From JAIXWP01 sp041391745 (GTDB taxonomy: Bacteria > Bacteroidota > Bacteroidia > Flavobacteriales_D > Sanyastnellaceae), in NCBI GenBank assembly GCA_041391745.1, contig JAWKNK010000004.1, forward strand, positions 1 to 64,000: a DNA stretch of 64,000 nt. Reading direction: 5' to 3'. The notes below the pieces were generated by a model. It was given only the letters and a program-made list of their open reading frames with translations. It ran no database searches and was not told the DNA's origin. Both the position numbers and the translations under genes were made by a program. Positions 25,311 to 35,164 of the stretch are shown piece after piece (the first letter of the stretch is position 1; every line of letters begins with the position of its first letter).

Positions 25311-27722
25311 ATGAGAACACTTATTTCTACGCGATTTATTTTCCTTTCTTTTTATTCTTTTTCTCAAGAAGCCACCATCTCAGGTATCGTTCAGGATGAC
25401 GGTGGTAAGCCTATGGAATTTGTGAATATTATTTTGCAGCAAGCTTCTGATTCAATTATGGTGAAGGCTGCGTCTACTGATGAGAAAGGAGGCTTTACTC
25501 TGGAAGGAATGAGTTCAGGCAATTACTTTCTTCTTATTAGACAGGTTGGATTTGCGGATCAGACAACAGCAGTGTTCGCTTTTGATGGCAAGACAAGTAT
25601 TAAAATTCCAGTTGTAAAAATGACAACGGGTTCAAATGAATTGGAAGCTCTAGAAGTTGTTTTTGTAAAACCACTTGTAGAAGTTAAAGCAGATAAAACC
25701 ATCTTTAATGTAGAAGGCACCACCAATGCAACGGGATTAAATGCATTAGAAGTTTTGAGAAAAGCACCTGGTGTGATGATTGACAATAATGAAAACATCA
25801 TGGTGAAGGGTAAAGGTGGAATTGTAGTGTACATAGATGGAAAGCGCACACCACTTGATGGCGATGCTTTGAAGGACATGCTTAAAAACATGCAATCGAG
25901 CAACATTGAAAGCATTGAAATTATTACGAATCCCAGCGCGAAATATGATGCAGCTGGTAATGCGGGAATCATTAATATCAAGCTGAAGAAAAATAAAAAC
26001 TACGGCACAAATGGCACCGTTACTCTTGGATATGCAACACAGCGTTATTCAAAATACAATACGAGTCTAACGCTGAATCACAGAAAGAATAAATGGAATT
26101 TGTACGGTACTTATGGCAACAACTGGGGTCAGTATTGGAACTTTATGTATTTCGACAGAACGCAAAATCAAACGCGTTTTGATCAAGAGTCGAATAATGT
26201 ATCTGACGGGTTTAAAAATAATTTCAAAGCTGGCGCTGACTATTTCTTAAATGACAAAAGCACTTTTGGTGTGATGGTGTCAGGAAACATGGGAAATAAT
26301 GGTTGGAATAGCGATAGTCGAACAGAAATCACAAGCGCTCTAGATCCGAGTTCCGACCGACTTTTGGTATCGGAAACAACAAACAATGGGAGAAGAGATA
26401 ACATTACAGCTAACTTGAATTACCATTTCGCAGATACTTCGGGGCACGATTTAAATCTTGATGTTGACTATGGGAATTATGCAATGTATAACAACAGCTA
26501 TCAACCGAATCGCTATTTGGATTTGAATGAAAATTTCATGCTTTATGAGAATAATTTCAGGAATAATACACGCACTGATATTCGATTGTACACAGCAAAG
26601 GGCGACTATGAGCAGAATCTTTTTAAAGGAAGATTGGGAGCTGGTTTTAAATCGTCTTATGTGGAAACCGATAACAAATTGGATTTCTACAATGTAATAA
26701 ATAATGAAGACTTTATCGATTCTACAAGGTCTAATCTCTTTCAGTACAGAGAGAATATCAATGCGGTGTATGCCAACTACAATCAGAAGATCAAGAAATT
26801 CTCCATTCAACTGGGACTAAGAGCTGAGCAAACAGTGAGCAAGGGGACACTTGAAAGTCAAACTTCTCAAGATTATGAGGAAATCGACAGAAACTATATC
26901 AACTTGTTTCCGAGCGCCGCTCTGACTTATGAAGTCAATGAAAAGAATAATCTGAATTTGACGTATAGCCGACGTATCGACCGCCCGAGCTATGACAACC
27001 TCAATCCATTTGAATACCGTTTGGATGAATTGACATATTCAAAAGGAAATGTAAACTTGAAACCTCAATTGACGCATGCCTTTGAGTTGACGCATACCTT
27101 CATGTATATGATGAATACGTCTCTTGGCTATAGTCGTACGGATAACTTCTTTACGGAAATTACAGACACTACCGAGGTAAATAGATCTTACATCAGTCCT
27201 AGAAACCTTGGTTTTCAAGAGTATTATAGCATTAATATCGGTAGTCCGATACCTATAGCGAAGTGGTTGCAAACTTACGTCAACCTTACTGGGTACTGGG
27301 TTCATAATCGCGCCGATTTTGGTGAAGGCAAAGTGATTGATTTGAGAGCGACTTCATATAGCATTTATATGAGCAATACAATCACCGTAAACAAGAAGCT
27401 GAATTTTGAAGTGAGCGGTTGGTATGGTGGCCCTGGTATTTGGGGAGGTACGTTCCAAAATGATCCGATGTGGAGCTTGGATTTGGGAGCGAAATTGTCT
27501 GTAATGAAAGACAGAGGAACTTTGAAATTGGCTTACGGCGACATCTTTTGGAAATCTCAATGGCGCGGCGTGTCTGAGTTTGGTGGACTTTATATGGTCG
27601 CCAGAGGAGGCTGGGAATCGCGTCAATTTAGAGCTACATTCTCATTCAACTTTGGAAATCAAAACTTGAAATCTCGTGTGAGAAAAACGGGAGCCGAAGA
27701 CATCAACAAACGCGTGGGATAA
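25311..27722 (+). CDS. Outer-membrane beta-barrel protein with CarboxypepD_reg domain (OMP_b-brl_3 type)
   Basis: An 803-residue protein with a signal peptide ending YSFSQ, a carboxypeptidase-regulatory-like domain (about 20-105; ATISGIVQDDGGKPMEFVN), a plug-like domain (about 125-225; LEVLRKAPGVMIDNNENIMVKG is its family hallmark) and a C-terminal barrel. It belongs to the TonB-receptor-like OMP_b-brl_3 group of Bacteroidota, whose substrates are mostly unknown. The barrel ends FNFGNQNLKSRVRK and continues into a short soluble tail. It is transcribed towards ftsQ, 119 bases away, with no clear terminator. Confidence 0.88.
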   Translation: MRTLISTRFIFLSFYSFSQEATISGIVQDDGGKPMEFVNIILQQASDSIMVKAASTDEKGGFTLEGMSSGNYFLLIRQVGFADQTTAVFAFDGKTSIKIPVVKMTTGSNELEALEVVFVKPLVEVKADKTIFNVEGTTNATGLNALEVLRKAPGVMIDNNENIMVKGKGGIVVYIDGKRTPLDGDALKDMLKNMQSSNIESIEIITNPSAKYDAAGNAGIINIKLKKNKNYGTNGTVTLGYATQRYSKYNTSLTLNHRKNKWNLYGTYGNNWGQYWNFMYFDRTQNQTRFDQESNNVSDGFKNNFKAGADYFLNDKSTFGVMVSGNMGNNGWNSDSRTEITSALDPSSDRLLVSETTNNGRRDNITANLNYHFADTSGHDLNLDVDYGNYAMYNNSYQPNRYLDLNENFMLYENNFRNNTRTDIRLYTAKGDYEQNLFKGRLGAGFKSSYVETDNKLDFYNVINNEDFIDSTRSNLFQYRENINAVYANYNQKIKKFSIQLGLRAEQTVSKGTLESQTSQDYEEIDRNYINLFPSAALTYEVNEKNNLNLTYSRRIDRPSYDNLNPFEYRLDELTYSKGNVNLKPQLTHAFELTHTFMYMMNTSLGYSRTDNFFTEITDTTEVNRSYISPRNLGFQEYYSINIGSPIPIAKWLQTYVNLTGYWVHNRADFGEGKVIDLRATSYSIYMSNTITVNKKLNFEVSGWYGGPGIWGGTFQNDPMWSLDLGAKLSVMKDRGTLKLAYGDIFWKSQWRGVSEFGGLYMVARGGWESRQFRATFSFNFGNQNLKSRVRKTGAEDINKRVG

Positions 27723-27841
27723 AAATTCAACTTCTTCACATTCAATGTTGGATAAGTTCCACATTTTGAATAGAGAAGGCGTTCTAAAATGATTGTTCTT
27801 AGTAGGATTAATGTGGAGAGTAACCTTTCACCAAAATCCTT

Positions 27842-28735
27842 TTGGGCAACTACTTCAGAAATAACGACTTAGATCCAGAGACGCCTTCGGAAACCCCTGA
27901 GGTGAAGAATACTTTTGTGTCTACTAAAAAGAAAAAAAAGAGTAGAAAAAAAGTATTGATCAACCTTGCTGCCATTCTTGGTGGTGGGGCTATCGTCGCT
28001 TTGATTGGTTTTGCCGGACTTCAGCAGAAAGCTGAAAACTGCTGGAAGGTGGATGTGAAAATTGAACAGGCGAACGGTCAGTATTTCATTTCAGAAAATC
28101 AAATTCAGAAATTAGTTCAGCCCAATGGCAATGAGATCGTAGGTCAACCGTTGAAGAATATTCAGATTGACAAAATCCATAGTTTAATCGCTTCAAACCC
28201 CGCTGTGCGAGATGCGCAAGTTTTCACAACCGTGGATGGGAAATGCGTGATCAAGGTGAGCCAGCGAATTCCAATCGCTCGATTCTTTAACGGAGACGGT
28301 AACAGTTATTACATCGATAAAGATGGGTTCGTTTTCCCAAGCTTGTCTGGTGCGGCACTCAAATTACCTCTGTTTGTAGGCAACATCGACGAGAAGCTTT
28401 CTGCAGGAAGCATTTTGGAAAAAGAAAAAGATGCTACTTGGAAAAAGAAATCCAAACTGGATGACATGTACCATTTGGCGAAATACATGCAAAAGGATGC
28501 TTTTGTGAATGCTCAGGTGGATCACGTGTATGTGGATGGACAGCACAATTTAGTGATCGTCCCTCGCGTTGGTGATCACGACATCTACATCGGAGATGTG
28601 AATCATTTGGAGAGGAAGTTTAAAAAATTGAAGACATTTTATAGCAGTGTTCAAAAGACACATGACATCAACAAGTTTAAAAGCATTCACTTGGAATATG
28701 ACGGCCAAGTGGTTTGTGAAAGGAAATTGTATTAG
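27842..28735 (+). CDS. ftsQ: Cell-division protein FtsQ
   Basis: The product has a basic cytoplasmic N-terminus (KKKKKSRKK), one membrane helix (about 40-58), a POTRA-like region (about 65-140: ISENQIQKLVQPNG, then VRDAQVFTTVDGKCVIKVSQ) and the FtsQ/DivIB beta domain (RIPIARFFNGDGNSYYIDKDG). FtsQ links early and late divisome proteins. There is no ATG: the frame opens at 27824 after a stop, and the start is taken as TTG at 27842, with GTG at 27902 as an alternative. It lies 24 bases before ftsA, but inverted relative to the rest of the dcw cluster. Confidence 0.88.
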   Translation: MGNYFRNNDLDPETPSETPEVKNTFVSTKKKKKSRKKVLINLAAILGGGAIVALIGFAGLQQKAENCWKVDVKIEQANGQYFISENQIQKLVQPNGNEIVGQPLKNIQIDKIHSLIASNPAVRDAQVFTTVDGKCVIKVSQRIPIARFFNGDGNSYYIDKDGFVFPSLSGAALKLPLFVGNIDEKLSAGSILEKEKDATWKKKSKLDDMYHLAKYMQKDAFVNAQVDHVYVDGQHNLVIVPRVGDHDIYIGDVNHLERKFKKLKTFYSSVQKTHDINKFKSIHLEYDGQVVCERKLY

Positions 28736-28759
28736 GAAACCAGATAGAATCAATATCAG

Positions 28760-30061
28760 ATGAACTCAGATCTAATTGTAGGATTGGACATCGGAACTAC
28801 CAAAATCGCCTGCTTGGTTGGTAGAAGAGCCGAAAACGGGAAAATTGAAATTCTCGGAATTGGAAAAAGCGATAGCATCGGCGTATCTCGCGGTGTAGTT
28901 GCCAACATTGAAAAAACCGTGAATAGCATCGTCGCTGCTGTTGCTGAAGCTTCAGAAAAAAGCGGTGTGAATATTCAGGTGGTCAATGTGGGTATAGCCG
29001 GTCAACACATCAAGAGTTTGCAGTATAATGGCATGAGAACTCGTACCAATGCGGAAGATGAAATCATGCAATCAGATATTGATGCTTTGATTGAAGACAT
29101 GCACAAATTGGCGATGCTTCCTGGCGAAGAGATCATTCACGTTTTGCCTCAGGAGTTCACTATTGATTCTGAAAGCGGGATCAAAGAACCTGTTGGGATG
29201 TGTGGAGCAAGATTGCAAGCCAATTTCCATATCATAACTGGTCAGATGACTGCAATTCGCAATATCTACAAGTGTGTGAAGAAAGCAGGATTGACAGTTG
29301 ATCAATTGACTTTGGAGCCATTGGCAAGTAGCGCGGCTGCGTTGACGGATGAGGAAAAAGAAGCGGGTGTCGCTCTAGTAGATATCGGGGGCGGAACTAC
29401 AGATATCGCCATTTTCCAAGATGGTATCATTCGACATACAGCAGTGATTCCTTTCGGTGGAAATATCATTACAGAGGACATTAAGCAAGGCTGCACGATA
29501 ATGCGCAATCAAGCTGAACTTTTGAAAGTGAAATTCGGAAGTGCCTTAGCTTTAGAAAATAAGGATACAGACATTGTCGTAATCCCAGGTCTAAAAGGTC
29601 GCGAACCAAAAGAAATCAGCATCAAAAATCTTGCTCACATTATTGAAGCGAGAATGACTGAGATTTTGGAGCACGTGCACTACGAAATCAAGAATAGCAA
29701 TTTTGAGAAGCAATTAATTGGGGGCATCGTAATCACTGGTGGTGGCTCTCAACTTCGTCACATGAAGCAATTGGTAGAATATGTTACTGGATTGAGCTGT
29801 AGAATTGGCTTCCCAAATGAGCACGTAGCAAAAGCTGCAAGTGAAGAAATGCTTACACCATCTATGAGTACGGGTGTAGGTCTTGTAATTAGCGGCCTTG
29901 ATAAAATGTCTAAGTTGGACACTTCGTTGAAGTTTGAAGCGAGAATGGAGGATGAGAAGGTAGACGAAGAAATTATTGAAGATAAATCACCAAAGGTGAA
30001 AGAAAGAGGTCCTAGTTTCCTTCAACGTTTTAAAGAGTTTTTTGAAACAGAAGAGGACTAG
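28760..30061 (+). CDS. ftsA: Cell-division protein FtsA
   Basis: A 433-residue actin-like ATPase with phosphate-1 motif (GLDIGTTKIACLVG), the 1C insert (about 85-165), phosphate-2 (LVDIGGGTTDIAIF), adenosine motif (IVITGGGSQLRHM) and a C-terminal amphipathic membrane-targeting helix (FLQRFKEFFE). FtsA tethers FtsZ to the membrane. In almost all relatives ftsZ follows directly; here a terminator and then murC on the other strand follow, so ftsZ must be elsewhere. Confidence 0.96.
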   Translation: MNSDLIVGLDIGTTKIACLVGRRAENGKIEILGIGKSDSIGVSRGVVANIEKTVNSIVAAVAEASEKSGVNIQVVNVGIAGQHIKSLQYNGMRTRTNAEDEIMQSDIDALIEDMHKLAMLPGEEIIHVLPQEFTIDSESGIKEPVGMCGARLQANFHIITGQMTAIRNIYKCVKKAGLTVDQLTLEPLASSAAALTDEEKEAGVALVDIGGGTTDIAIFQDGIIRHTAVIPFGGNIITEDIKQGCTIMRNQAELLKVKFGSALALENKDTDIVVIPGLKGREPKEISIKNLAHIIEARMTEILEHVHYEIKNSNFEKQLIGGIVITGGGSQLRHMKQLVEYVTGLSCRIGFPNEHVAKAASEEMLTPSMSTGVGLVISGLDKMSKLDTSLKFEARMEDEKVDEEIIEDKSPKVKERGPSFLQRFKEFFETEED

Positions 30062-30083
30062 GTGATATTTAGGGTTAATTAAT

Positions 30084-30115
30084 AAAAAAAACCGAACATT
30101 TGTTCGGTTTTTTTT
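30084..30115. terminator. Bidirectional terminator between ftsA and murC
   Basis: CCGAACA-TT-TGTTCGG (30092-30107) is flanked by A8 on the left and T8 on the right, so it works in both directions. The murC stop codon lies in the right-hand T-run. Related hairpins occur inside coding sequence at 14721-14738 and 30772-30789. Confidence 0.92.
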
Positions 30116-31493
30116 ATGCGAATAAATTTCTGATCTGATCAACGAAAATATCGATGTCTCCCGCTCCAAGTGTCAGTAGAACCTCAGGTCTATTTTCTGA
30201 TAAGAATGGAATCAATTCATTTTTTTGTACGAGCACTTTGCGCTCGATTTTCATTTTTCCTAGTAGCATTTCAGATGTCACTCCTTCAATTGGAAGTTCT
30301 CGTGCTGGGTAGATAGGGAGTAAGATACACTCATCTAAGAGGTCCAAACTTTGAGCAAAATCATCCGCAAAATCTCTTGTGCGCGTGAAGAGGTGAGGCT
30401 GAAATATGCCTGTTATTTTTTTATTTGGAAAAAGTTCTTTGGTACTTTTTATCGCAGCTTCTAATTCACTTGGATGATGAGCATAGTCATCGATATAGGT
30501 GAGCTCAGGTGTAGAAATAATGTATTGGAATCTCCTTGCGACCCCAGAGAAGTCGTTTAGAGCGGCCTTTAATGAACTTATATCCACCCCAGCCAAAAGA
30601 CAAGCTGCGCTTGCGGCAACTGCATTTTCAACATTGTGGCGGCCAGGCTGACCTAGACTTATATCGGACACATTGCCGAATGGAGAATGGAAATCGAAAT
30701 GATATTTTCCATTTTCAACGCGTATGTTAGTAGCAAAGAAGTCACCTTCTTCATTTATTGAATAGAAATAAACCGAACATTCATTCGGTATTTTTTTAAT
30801 GTCAATTTCTAGTCCTTTTTTTACAATTAGATGTCCTCCTGTTTTAATTTTTTCAGCGAACAACTGAAACCCTTCAATTACGTGGTTGGCGTCTCCATAT
30901 ATGTCGAGGTGGTCGGCATCTGTACTCGTAATGATAGAAATGGTAGGTGATAAGGTCAAAAAAGATCGGTCAAACTCATCTGCTTCAACAACAGTCCAAT
31001 CTGTTTTTTCACCAAGCAATAAATTCGTCTTGTAATTGGCAGATATTCCCCCAAGAAAAGCGTTACAGCCCTTTTCACTATGTTTTAAAATGTGAGCAGC
31101 TAACGAACTGGTAGTTGTCTTTCCATGTGTTCCAGCAACCGCGATAGTCGGAAGGCTGTCTGTAATAAAGCCAAGAACTTGACTTCTTTTGTACAATGTG
31201 TAGCCATTATCTATAAACCAGTTTTTTTCGGAACTGTCATGAGGAATAGCGGGCGTAAATATTACAAGAACTTTTTCTTTGGGAGTGACTTTTAGAATGT
31301 GAGGAATTTCCAACACTGTGTCATCGTAATGAATGGATATGCCTTCCATTTCCAATTCGGTCGTCAATCCCGTTCTGGTTTTATCGTAGCCTAGAACTAT
31401 CTTTTTGTGATGGTGAAAATACCGTGCAAGCGCAGACATGCCGATTCCACCTATTCCAAGAAAGTAAACGATTTCAACCTTTTCAAACTCCAT
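30114..31493 (-). CDS. murC: UDP-N-acetylmuramate--L-alanine ligase MurC
   Basis: A 459-residue Mur ligase with the N-terminal nucleotide-binding GIGGIGMSALA, ATP loop AGTHGKTTTSS, the central domain (VEADEFDRSF) and the C-terminal domain (DYAHHPSELEA). It adds L-Ala to UDP-MurNAc in the cytoplasm. It is the last gene of the minus-strand dcw operon, six bases after murG. A terminator-like hairpin (30772-30789) lies within its coding sequence. Confidence 0.96.
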   Translation of the reverse strand: MEFEKVEIVYFLGIGGIGMSALARYFHHHKKIVLGYDKTRTGLTTELEMEGISIHYDDTVLEIPHILKVTPKEKVLVIFTPAIPHDSSEKNWFIDNGYTLYKRSQVLGFITDSLPTIAVAGTHGKTTTSSLAAHILKHSEKGCNAFLGGISANYKTNLLLGEKTDWTVVEADEFDRSFLTLSPTISIITSTDADHLDIYGDANHVIEGFQLFAEKIKTGGHLIVKKGLEIDIKKIPNECSVYFYSINEEGDFFATNIRVENGKYHFDFHSPFGNVSDISLGQPGRHNVENAVAASAACLLAGVDISSLKAALNDFSGVARRFQYIISTPELTYIDDYAHHPSELEAAIKSTKELFPNKKITGIFQPHLFTRTRDFADDFAQSLDLLDECILLPIYPARELPIEGVTSEMLLGKMKIERKVLVQKNELIPFLSENRPEVLLTLGAGDIDIFVDQIRNLFA

Positions 31494-31499
31494 AGCGGA

Positions 31500-32594
31500 T
31501 CACTTTATGCCACAAATATGTAACACTTCTTTGGCAATTGTGACATCAGCTTCGGGTTTTCCCATTTTTATTATGTTGGAAGCTAGTTTCGATTGAAGTT
31601 CCCCATCCTTCACTAAATTAAGAATTGTGTTGTGAAGTGTGCTTTCGGCTTCTGAATCTTTAATGATTAACGCAGCATTGTTATTCACCAAGGCCATGGC
31701 GTTTTTAGTTTGATGATCCTCGGCTACATTGGGAGAGGGAATCAGAAGCGTAGGTTTCCCAATCAAACAAAGTTCTGATATGGACATAGCACCAGCCCTT
31801 GAAATGATAACATCTGCAGCAGCGTAGGCTAAATCCATCTCAAAAATAAAAGGATGAATTTTCACATCTGCATTCGCTAGAACCTCCGAATTTGGCTGAA
31901 AATTTTTACCCGTTTGCCAAAGAATTTGAAGGTTGTTTGAGGTTAACTCATTCGCGTGCTTCTCAATGGCGCGATTGATAGTTCTTGCACCTAGACTTCC
32001 TCCTATGACAAGCAACGTTGTTTTATCATTGGAAAGTCCAAAGTGTTGTTGGGATAATTCTCTTTTACCAGCAATTTGCCATACATCGTGACGTACTGGA
32101 TTGCCCGTTTTAAGAATTTTTTCTGCAGGAAAAAACTTTTCCAAATTGTCGTAGGCCACACAAATGCGTTCTGCTTTTTTACTCAGAATTTTATTCGTGA
32201 CCCCAGGGTAGGAGTTCTGTTCTTGTATCAACGTTTTTATACCTGCACTTGAGGCTGCTTTCAGAAGAGGTCCGCTTGCATATCCTCCCACTCCAATCGC
32301 AATGTCTGGTTGAAAGTCTTTGATGATTTTTCTTGCCTTTAAAAGACTAGCAATAACTTTAAATGGAACTTTTAAGTTTTGAAGGGTTAGTCTTCTTTGA
32401 ATGCCCATAATAGGAAGACCTATTATTTTGAATCCGGCCTGAGGCACTTTCTCCATTTCCATTCTGCCATCGGCGCCTACAAATAAAATTTCCACTTCGG
32501 GATGAATTCTCTGGAGGGCTTTAGCAATTGCAACGGCAGGAAAAATGTGACCTCCTGTTCCACCACCAGATATGATAACTTTCAATTTTTTCAA
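31500..32594 (-). CDS. murG: UDP-GlcNAc:lipid I GlcNAc-transferase MurG
   Basis: The 364-residue glycosyltransferase (GT28) has GGGTGGHIFPAVAIA at the N-terminus, the GVGGYASGPLL loop, IQEQNSYPG, and the UDP-GlcNAc-binding GGSLGARTIN and ISRAGAMSISEL. It makes lipid II from lipid I at the inner face of the membrane. The start overlaps the ftsW stop by four bases (ATGA). Confidence 0.96.
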   Translation of the reverse strand: MKKLKVIISGGGTGGHIFPAVAIAKALQRIHPEVEILFVGADGRMEMEKVPQAGFKIIGLPIMGIQRRLTLQNLKVPFKVIASLLKARKIIKDFQPDIAIGVGGYASGPLLKAASSAGIKTLIQEQNSYPGVTNKILSKKAERICVAYDNLEKFFPAEKILKTGNPVRHDVWQIAGKRELSQQHFGLSNDKTTLLVIGGSLGARTINRAIEKHANELTSNNLQILWQTGKNFQPNSEVLANADVKIHPFIFEMDLAYAAADVIISRAGAMSISELCLIGKPTLLIPSPNVAEDHQTKNAMALVNNNAALIIKDSEAESTLHNTILNLVKDGELQSKLASNIIKMGKPEADVTIAKEVLHICGIK

Positions 32595-33814
32595 ATCGAT
32601 TGATATTGATTTTTTGTAACAGGATCAATTTCTTCTTCAACTATATCGTCCGCGATTTCTTTTTCTTGAAAAGCTTCAGGATTATATACACTTCTGCTTA
32701 TCGACAGAATAATACCAACTGTAATGCACGTAAACACTGTACTTGTTCCTCCAAGACTAACGAGAGGTAATGGCTGACCTGTAGTTGGGAATAAACTTAC
32801 AGCAACACCCATATTGATAAATGCTTGAATGACCAGCATAAAGGATAGTCCCAATGCAGTTAGCCTTCCGAAATGCTTCGGACATTTGGATGTGAATTTT
32901 GCCGTGCGTAGAAATAATATGAGGTAGAGGAGAAGCAGTCCTGCCCCACCAATTAATGAACCATATTCTTCAATGATAAAAGCATATACCATATCTGAAT
33001 AGGGGTGAGGAAGAAAGTTTCTACTCGTTGAAGTACCGGGACCCTTCGGTATTACACCGCCTTCATGGATGGCATATTTTGCTAAATTGATTTGATAATT
33101 ACCTTCTGAATCTGCGTCTACTTTATTTAAAATTCTGTTTTTCCATGTTTCGTAACGCTGAAGTGTTCCCTTCGGTGCCAACTCTCCAACTGCAATAATC
33201 AATATAATGAGACCCACTCCCATTGCAATTATTTTGAAGAGGTGACGTACAGGTACTCCACCTAAAAACATCATGACTAAACATACAAAACCGAGCATGG
33301 CTGCTGTAGAAAAGTTGGACGGCAAAATCAACCCGCAAACCACTCCAATGTAGATCAATAATGGAACTATAGTTCCTTTAAAGTCATCGAGATCGTTGCG
33401 TTTTAAATTGAGCCATCGCGCTACAAACATGACCAAAGCGATTTTAGCGAAATCACTGGTTTGGAATGTTAGGCCAATACCTGGAATTTTTAACCATCGT
33501 TCTGCACTATTAAGATTAGAACCAAAAAGCATGGTCATAATCAACAGAATGATGGAAGTATAGACGAGCAGTATGGAAAGTTTTGAGAAGTATTTAAAAT
33601 TGCGTTTATGCACGAAGTACATAATTCCAAATCCTCCTCCCAGCATCAACAAGTGTTTCAGGAATGTACCATAACCACCATGTTTTACAGCGAGGGTTGT
33701 CATGGCGCTATACACGGCTAGAATGGATAGCAGCCCAAGGAAGAAGACGATCATCCAAATTACACGATCACCTTCTAACTTATGGTATAAATCTTTTATT
33801 CTCGCCTGAAGCAT
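32591..33814 (-). CDS. ftsW: Lipid II polymerase FtsW (SEDS family)
   Basis: A 407-residue polytopic protein with about ten membrane helices and the SEDS signatures WLKIPGIGLTFQTSDFAKIA, PHPYSDMVYAFIIEEYG and FPTTGQPLPLVSLGGTS. It polymerises glycan strands at the septum together with FtsI. The acidic C-terminal tail (DDIVEEEIDPVTKNQ) is cytoplasmic. It lies between murD and murG as in other Bacteroidota. Confidence 0.95.
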   Translation of the reverse strand: MLQARIKDLYHKLEGDRVIWMIVFFLGLLSILAVYSAMTTLAVKHGGYGTFLKHLLMLGGGFGIMYFVHKRNFKYFSKLSILLVYTSIILLIMTMLFGSNLNSAERWLKIPGIGLTFQTSDFAKIALVMFVARWLNLKRNDLDDFKGTIVPLLIYIGVVCGLILPSNFSTAAMLGFVCLVMMFLGGVPVRHLFKIIAMGVGLIILIIAVGELAPKGTLQRYETWKNRILNKVDADSEGNYQINLAKYAIHEGGVIPKGPGTSTSRNFLPHPYSDMVYAFIIEEYGSLIGGAGLLLLYLILFLRTAKFTSKCPKHFGRLTALGLSFMLVIQAFINMGVAVSLFPTTGQPLPLVSLGGTSTVFTCITVGIILSISRSVYNPEAFQEKEIADDIVEEEIDPVTKNQYQSI

Positions 33815-33823
33815 TTTAATCTA

Positions 33824-35164
33824 TTATAGTGAACGAACAGCAGCCTTGAATTGACGGCCACGATCTTCATAGTTTTCAAAAAGGTCGAAACTTGCACAAG
33901 CTGGTGAAAGCAAGACAGCATCACCATCTCTTCCTAAGTCATAAGCGTAGCGTACAGCTTGATCGGCACTTTCAGAATCGATGATAGTATCAACAACTCC
34001 AGAGAATGCGCTGCGAATTTTGCTGCTGTCTGTTGTAAGACAAATGATCGCTTTTACTTTCGAACGTACCAAAGGAAGCAGTTCGCTGTAATCATTTCCT
34101 TTGTCTGTTCCACCTGCAACCCAAATTACTGGGCGGTCCATGCTTTCAAGTGCATACCATGCAGAGTTTACGTTTGTAGCCTTGCTGTCGTTGATGAAAG
34201 TGATGCCGTGAACCTTGGCAACAAATTCCAAACGGTGCTCAATGTTTTCGAAATGCTCAAGGCTTTCGCGAACTGTTTCTTTTCTCAAGTCAAGAATGCG
34301 TGCAGCCATTCCAGCAGCCATGCTGTTAGAAAGGTTGTGCTTGCCTTGCAAAGCGAGTTCAGTGATTTTCATAGTGAGTGGGTTATTATTGATTAAAATG
34401 GTTAACATGTCATCATGCGCAAATGCGCCTTCATCAAGCTTTTCACCTTGAATGGTGAATGGGAATTTTTTTGATGGAATATTTCTTTTTGCCATTTCAG
34501 CAACAGTAGCTGGATCATCTAAGCTGTAGATGAAGGCATCCGATTCGGTTTGATTCTGAACAATTCTGAATTTTGAATTCACGTATTGCTGAAAATCATA
34601 ATTGTATCTGTCGAGGTGATCTGGTGTGATATTGGTGAGTATCGCGATGTCAGCTTTGAACGCATACATATTGTCAAGTTGGAAGCTGCTGATCTCCAAA
34701 ACATAGTAATCGAAATTCTCTGTGGCGACTTGAAATGCGAAGCTCTTTCCAACATTTCCACCTAGTCCTACATTCAATCCGGCGTTTTTAAGAATGTGGT
34801 AGGTAAGGAGTGTAGTTGTGGTCTTGCCGTTAGAGCCTGTGATACAGATTTTTTTCGCGTTGGTGTATCGTCCGGCAAATTCTATTTCAGAAAGAATTGG
34901 AATGTTCTTTTCTTTCAGCTTTTGAATCAAAGGTGCTTTGTCTGGGATACCCGGACTCTTTACCACTTCATCCGCATTCAATATTAATTCTTCGCTATGC
35001 TCATTTTCTTCAAATGAAATATTAGCTTCTTGAAGAAGTGATTTGTACTTGTCTTTTAATGGTCCACGATCGGACAAGAAGACATCGTACCCTTGCTTTT
35101 GTGCAAGAATAGCCGCTCCATAGCCGCTTTCGCCACCACCTAATATGACAAGTCTTTTTTTCAT
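33824..35164 (-). CDS. murD: UDP-MurNAc-L-alanine--D-glutamate ligase MurD
   Basis: The 446-residue ligase has the N-terminal Rossmann motif GGGESGYGAAILA, ATP loop ITGSNGKTTTTLL, central EISSFQLDN, NITPDHLDRY and C-terminal NDSKATNVNSAWYAL. It adds D-Glu to UDP-MurNAc-L-Ala. It overlaps mraY by four bases, a sign of coupled translation in this tightly packed operon. Confidence 0.96.
   Translation of the reverse strand: MKKRLVILGGGESGYGAAILAQKQGYDVFLSDRGPLKDKYKSLLQEANISFEENEHSEELILNADEVVKSPGIPDKAPLIQKLKEKNIPILSEIEFAGRYTNAKKICITGSNGKTTTTLLTYHILKNAGLNVGLGGNVGKSFAFQVATENFDYYVLEISSFQLDNMYAFKADIAILTNITPDHLDRYNYDFQQYVNSKFRIVQNQTESDAFIYSLDDPATVAEMAKRNIPSKKFPFTIQGEKLDEGAFAHDDMLTILINNNPLTMKITELALQGKHNLSNSMAAGMAARILDLRKETVRESLEHFENIEHRLEFVAKVHGITFINDSKATNVNSAWYALESMDRPVIWVAGGTDKGNDYSELLPLVRSKVKAIICLTTDSSKIRSAFSGVVDTIIDSESADQAVRYAYDLGRDGDAVLLSPACASFDLFENYEDRGRQFKAAVRSL

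Noticed and set aside
27789..27872. Small ORF or alternative ftsQ start at the ATGs 27789 and 27811
   Set aside because: Both are out of frame with FtsQ, and both end within about 30 codons with no recognisable sequence.
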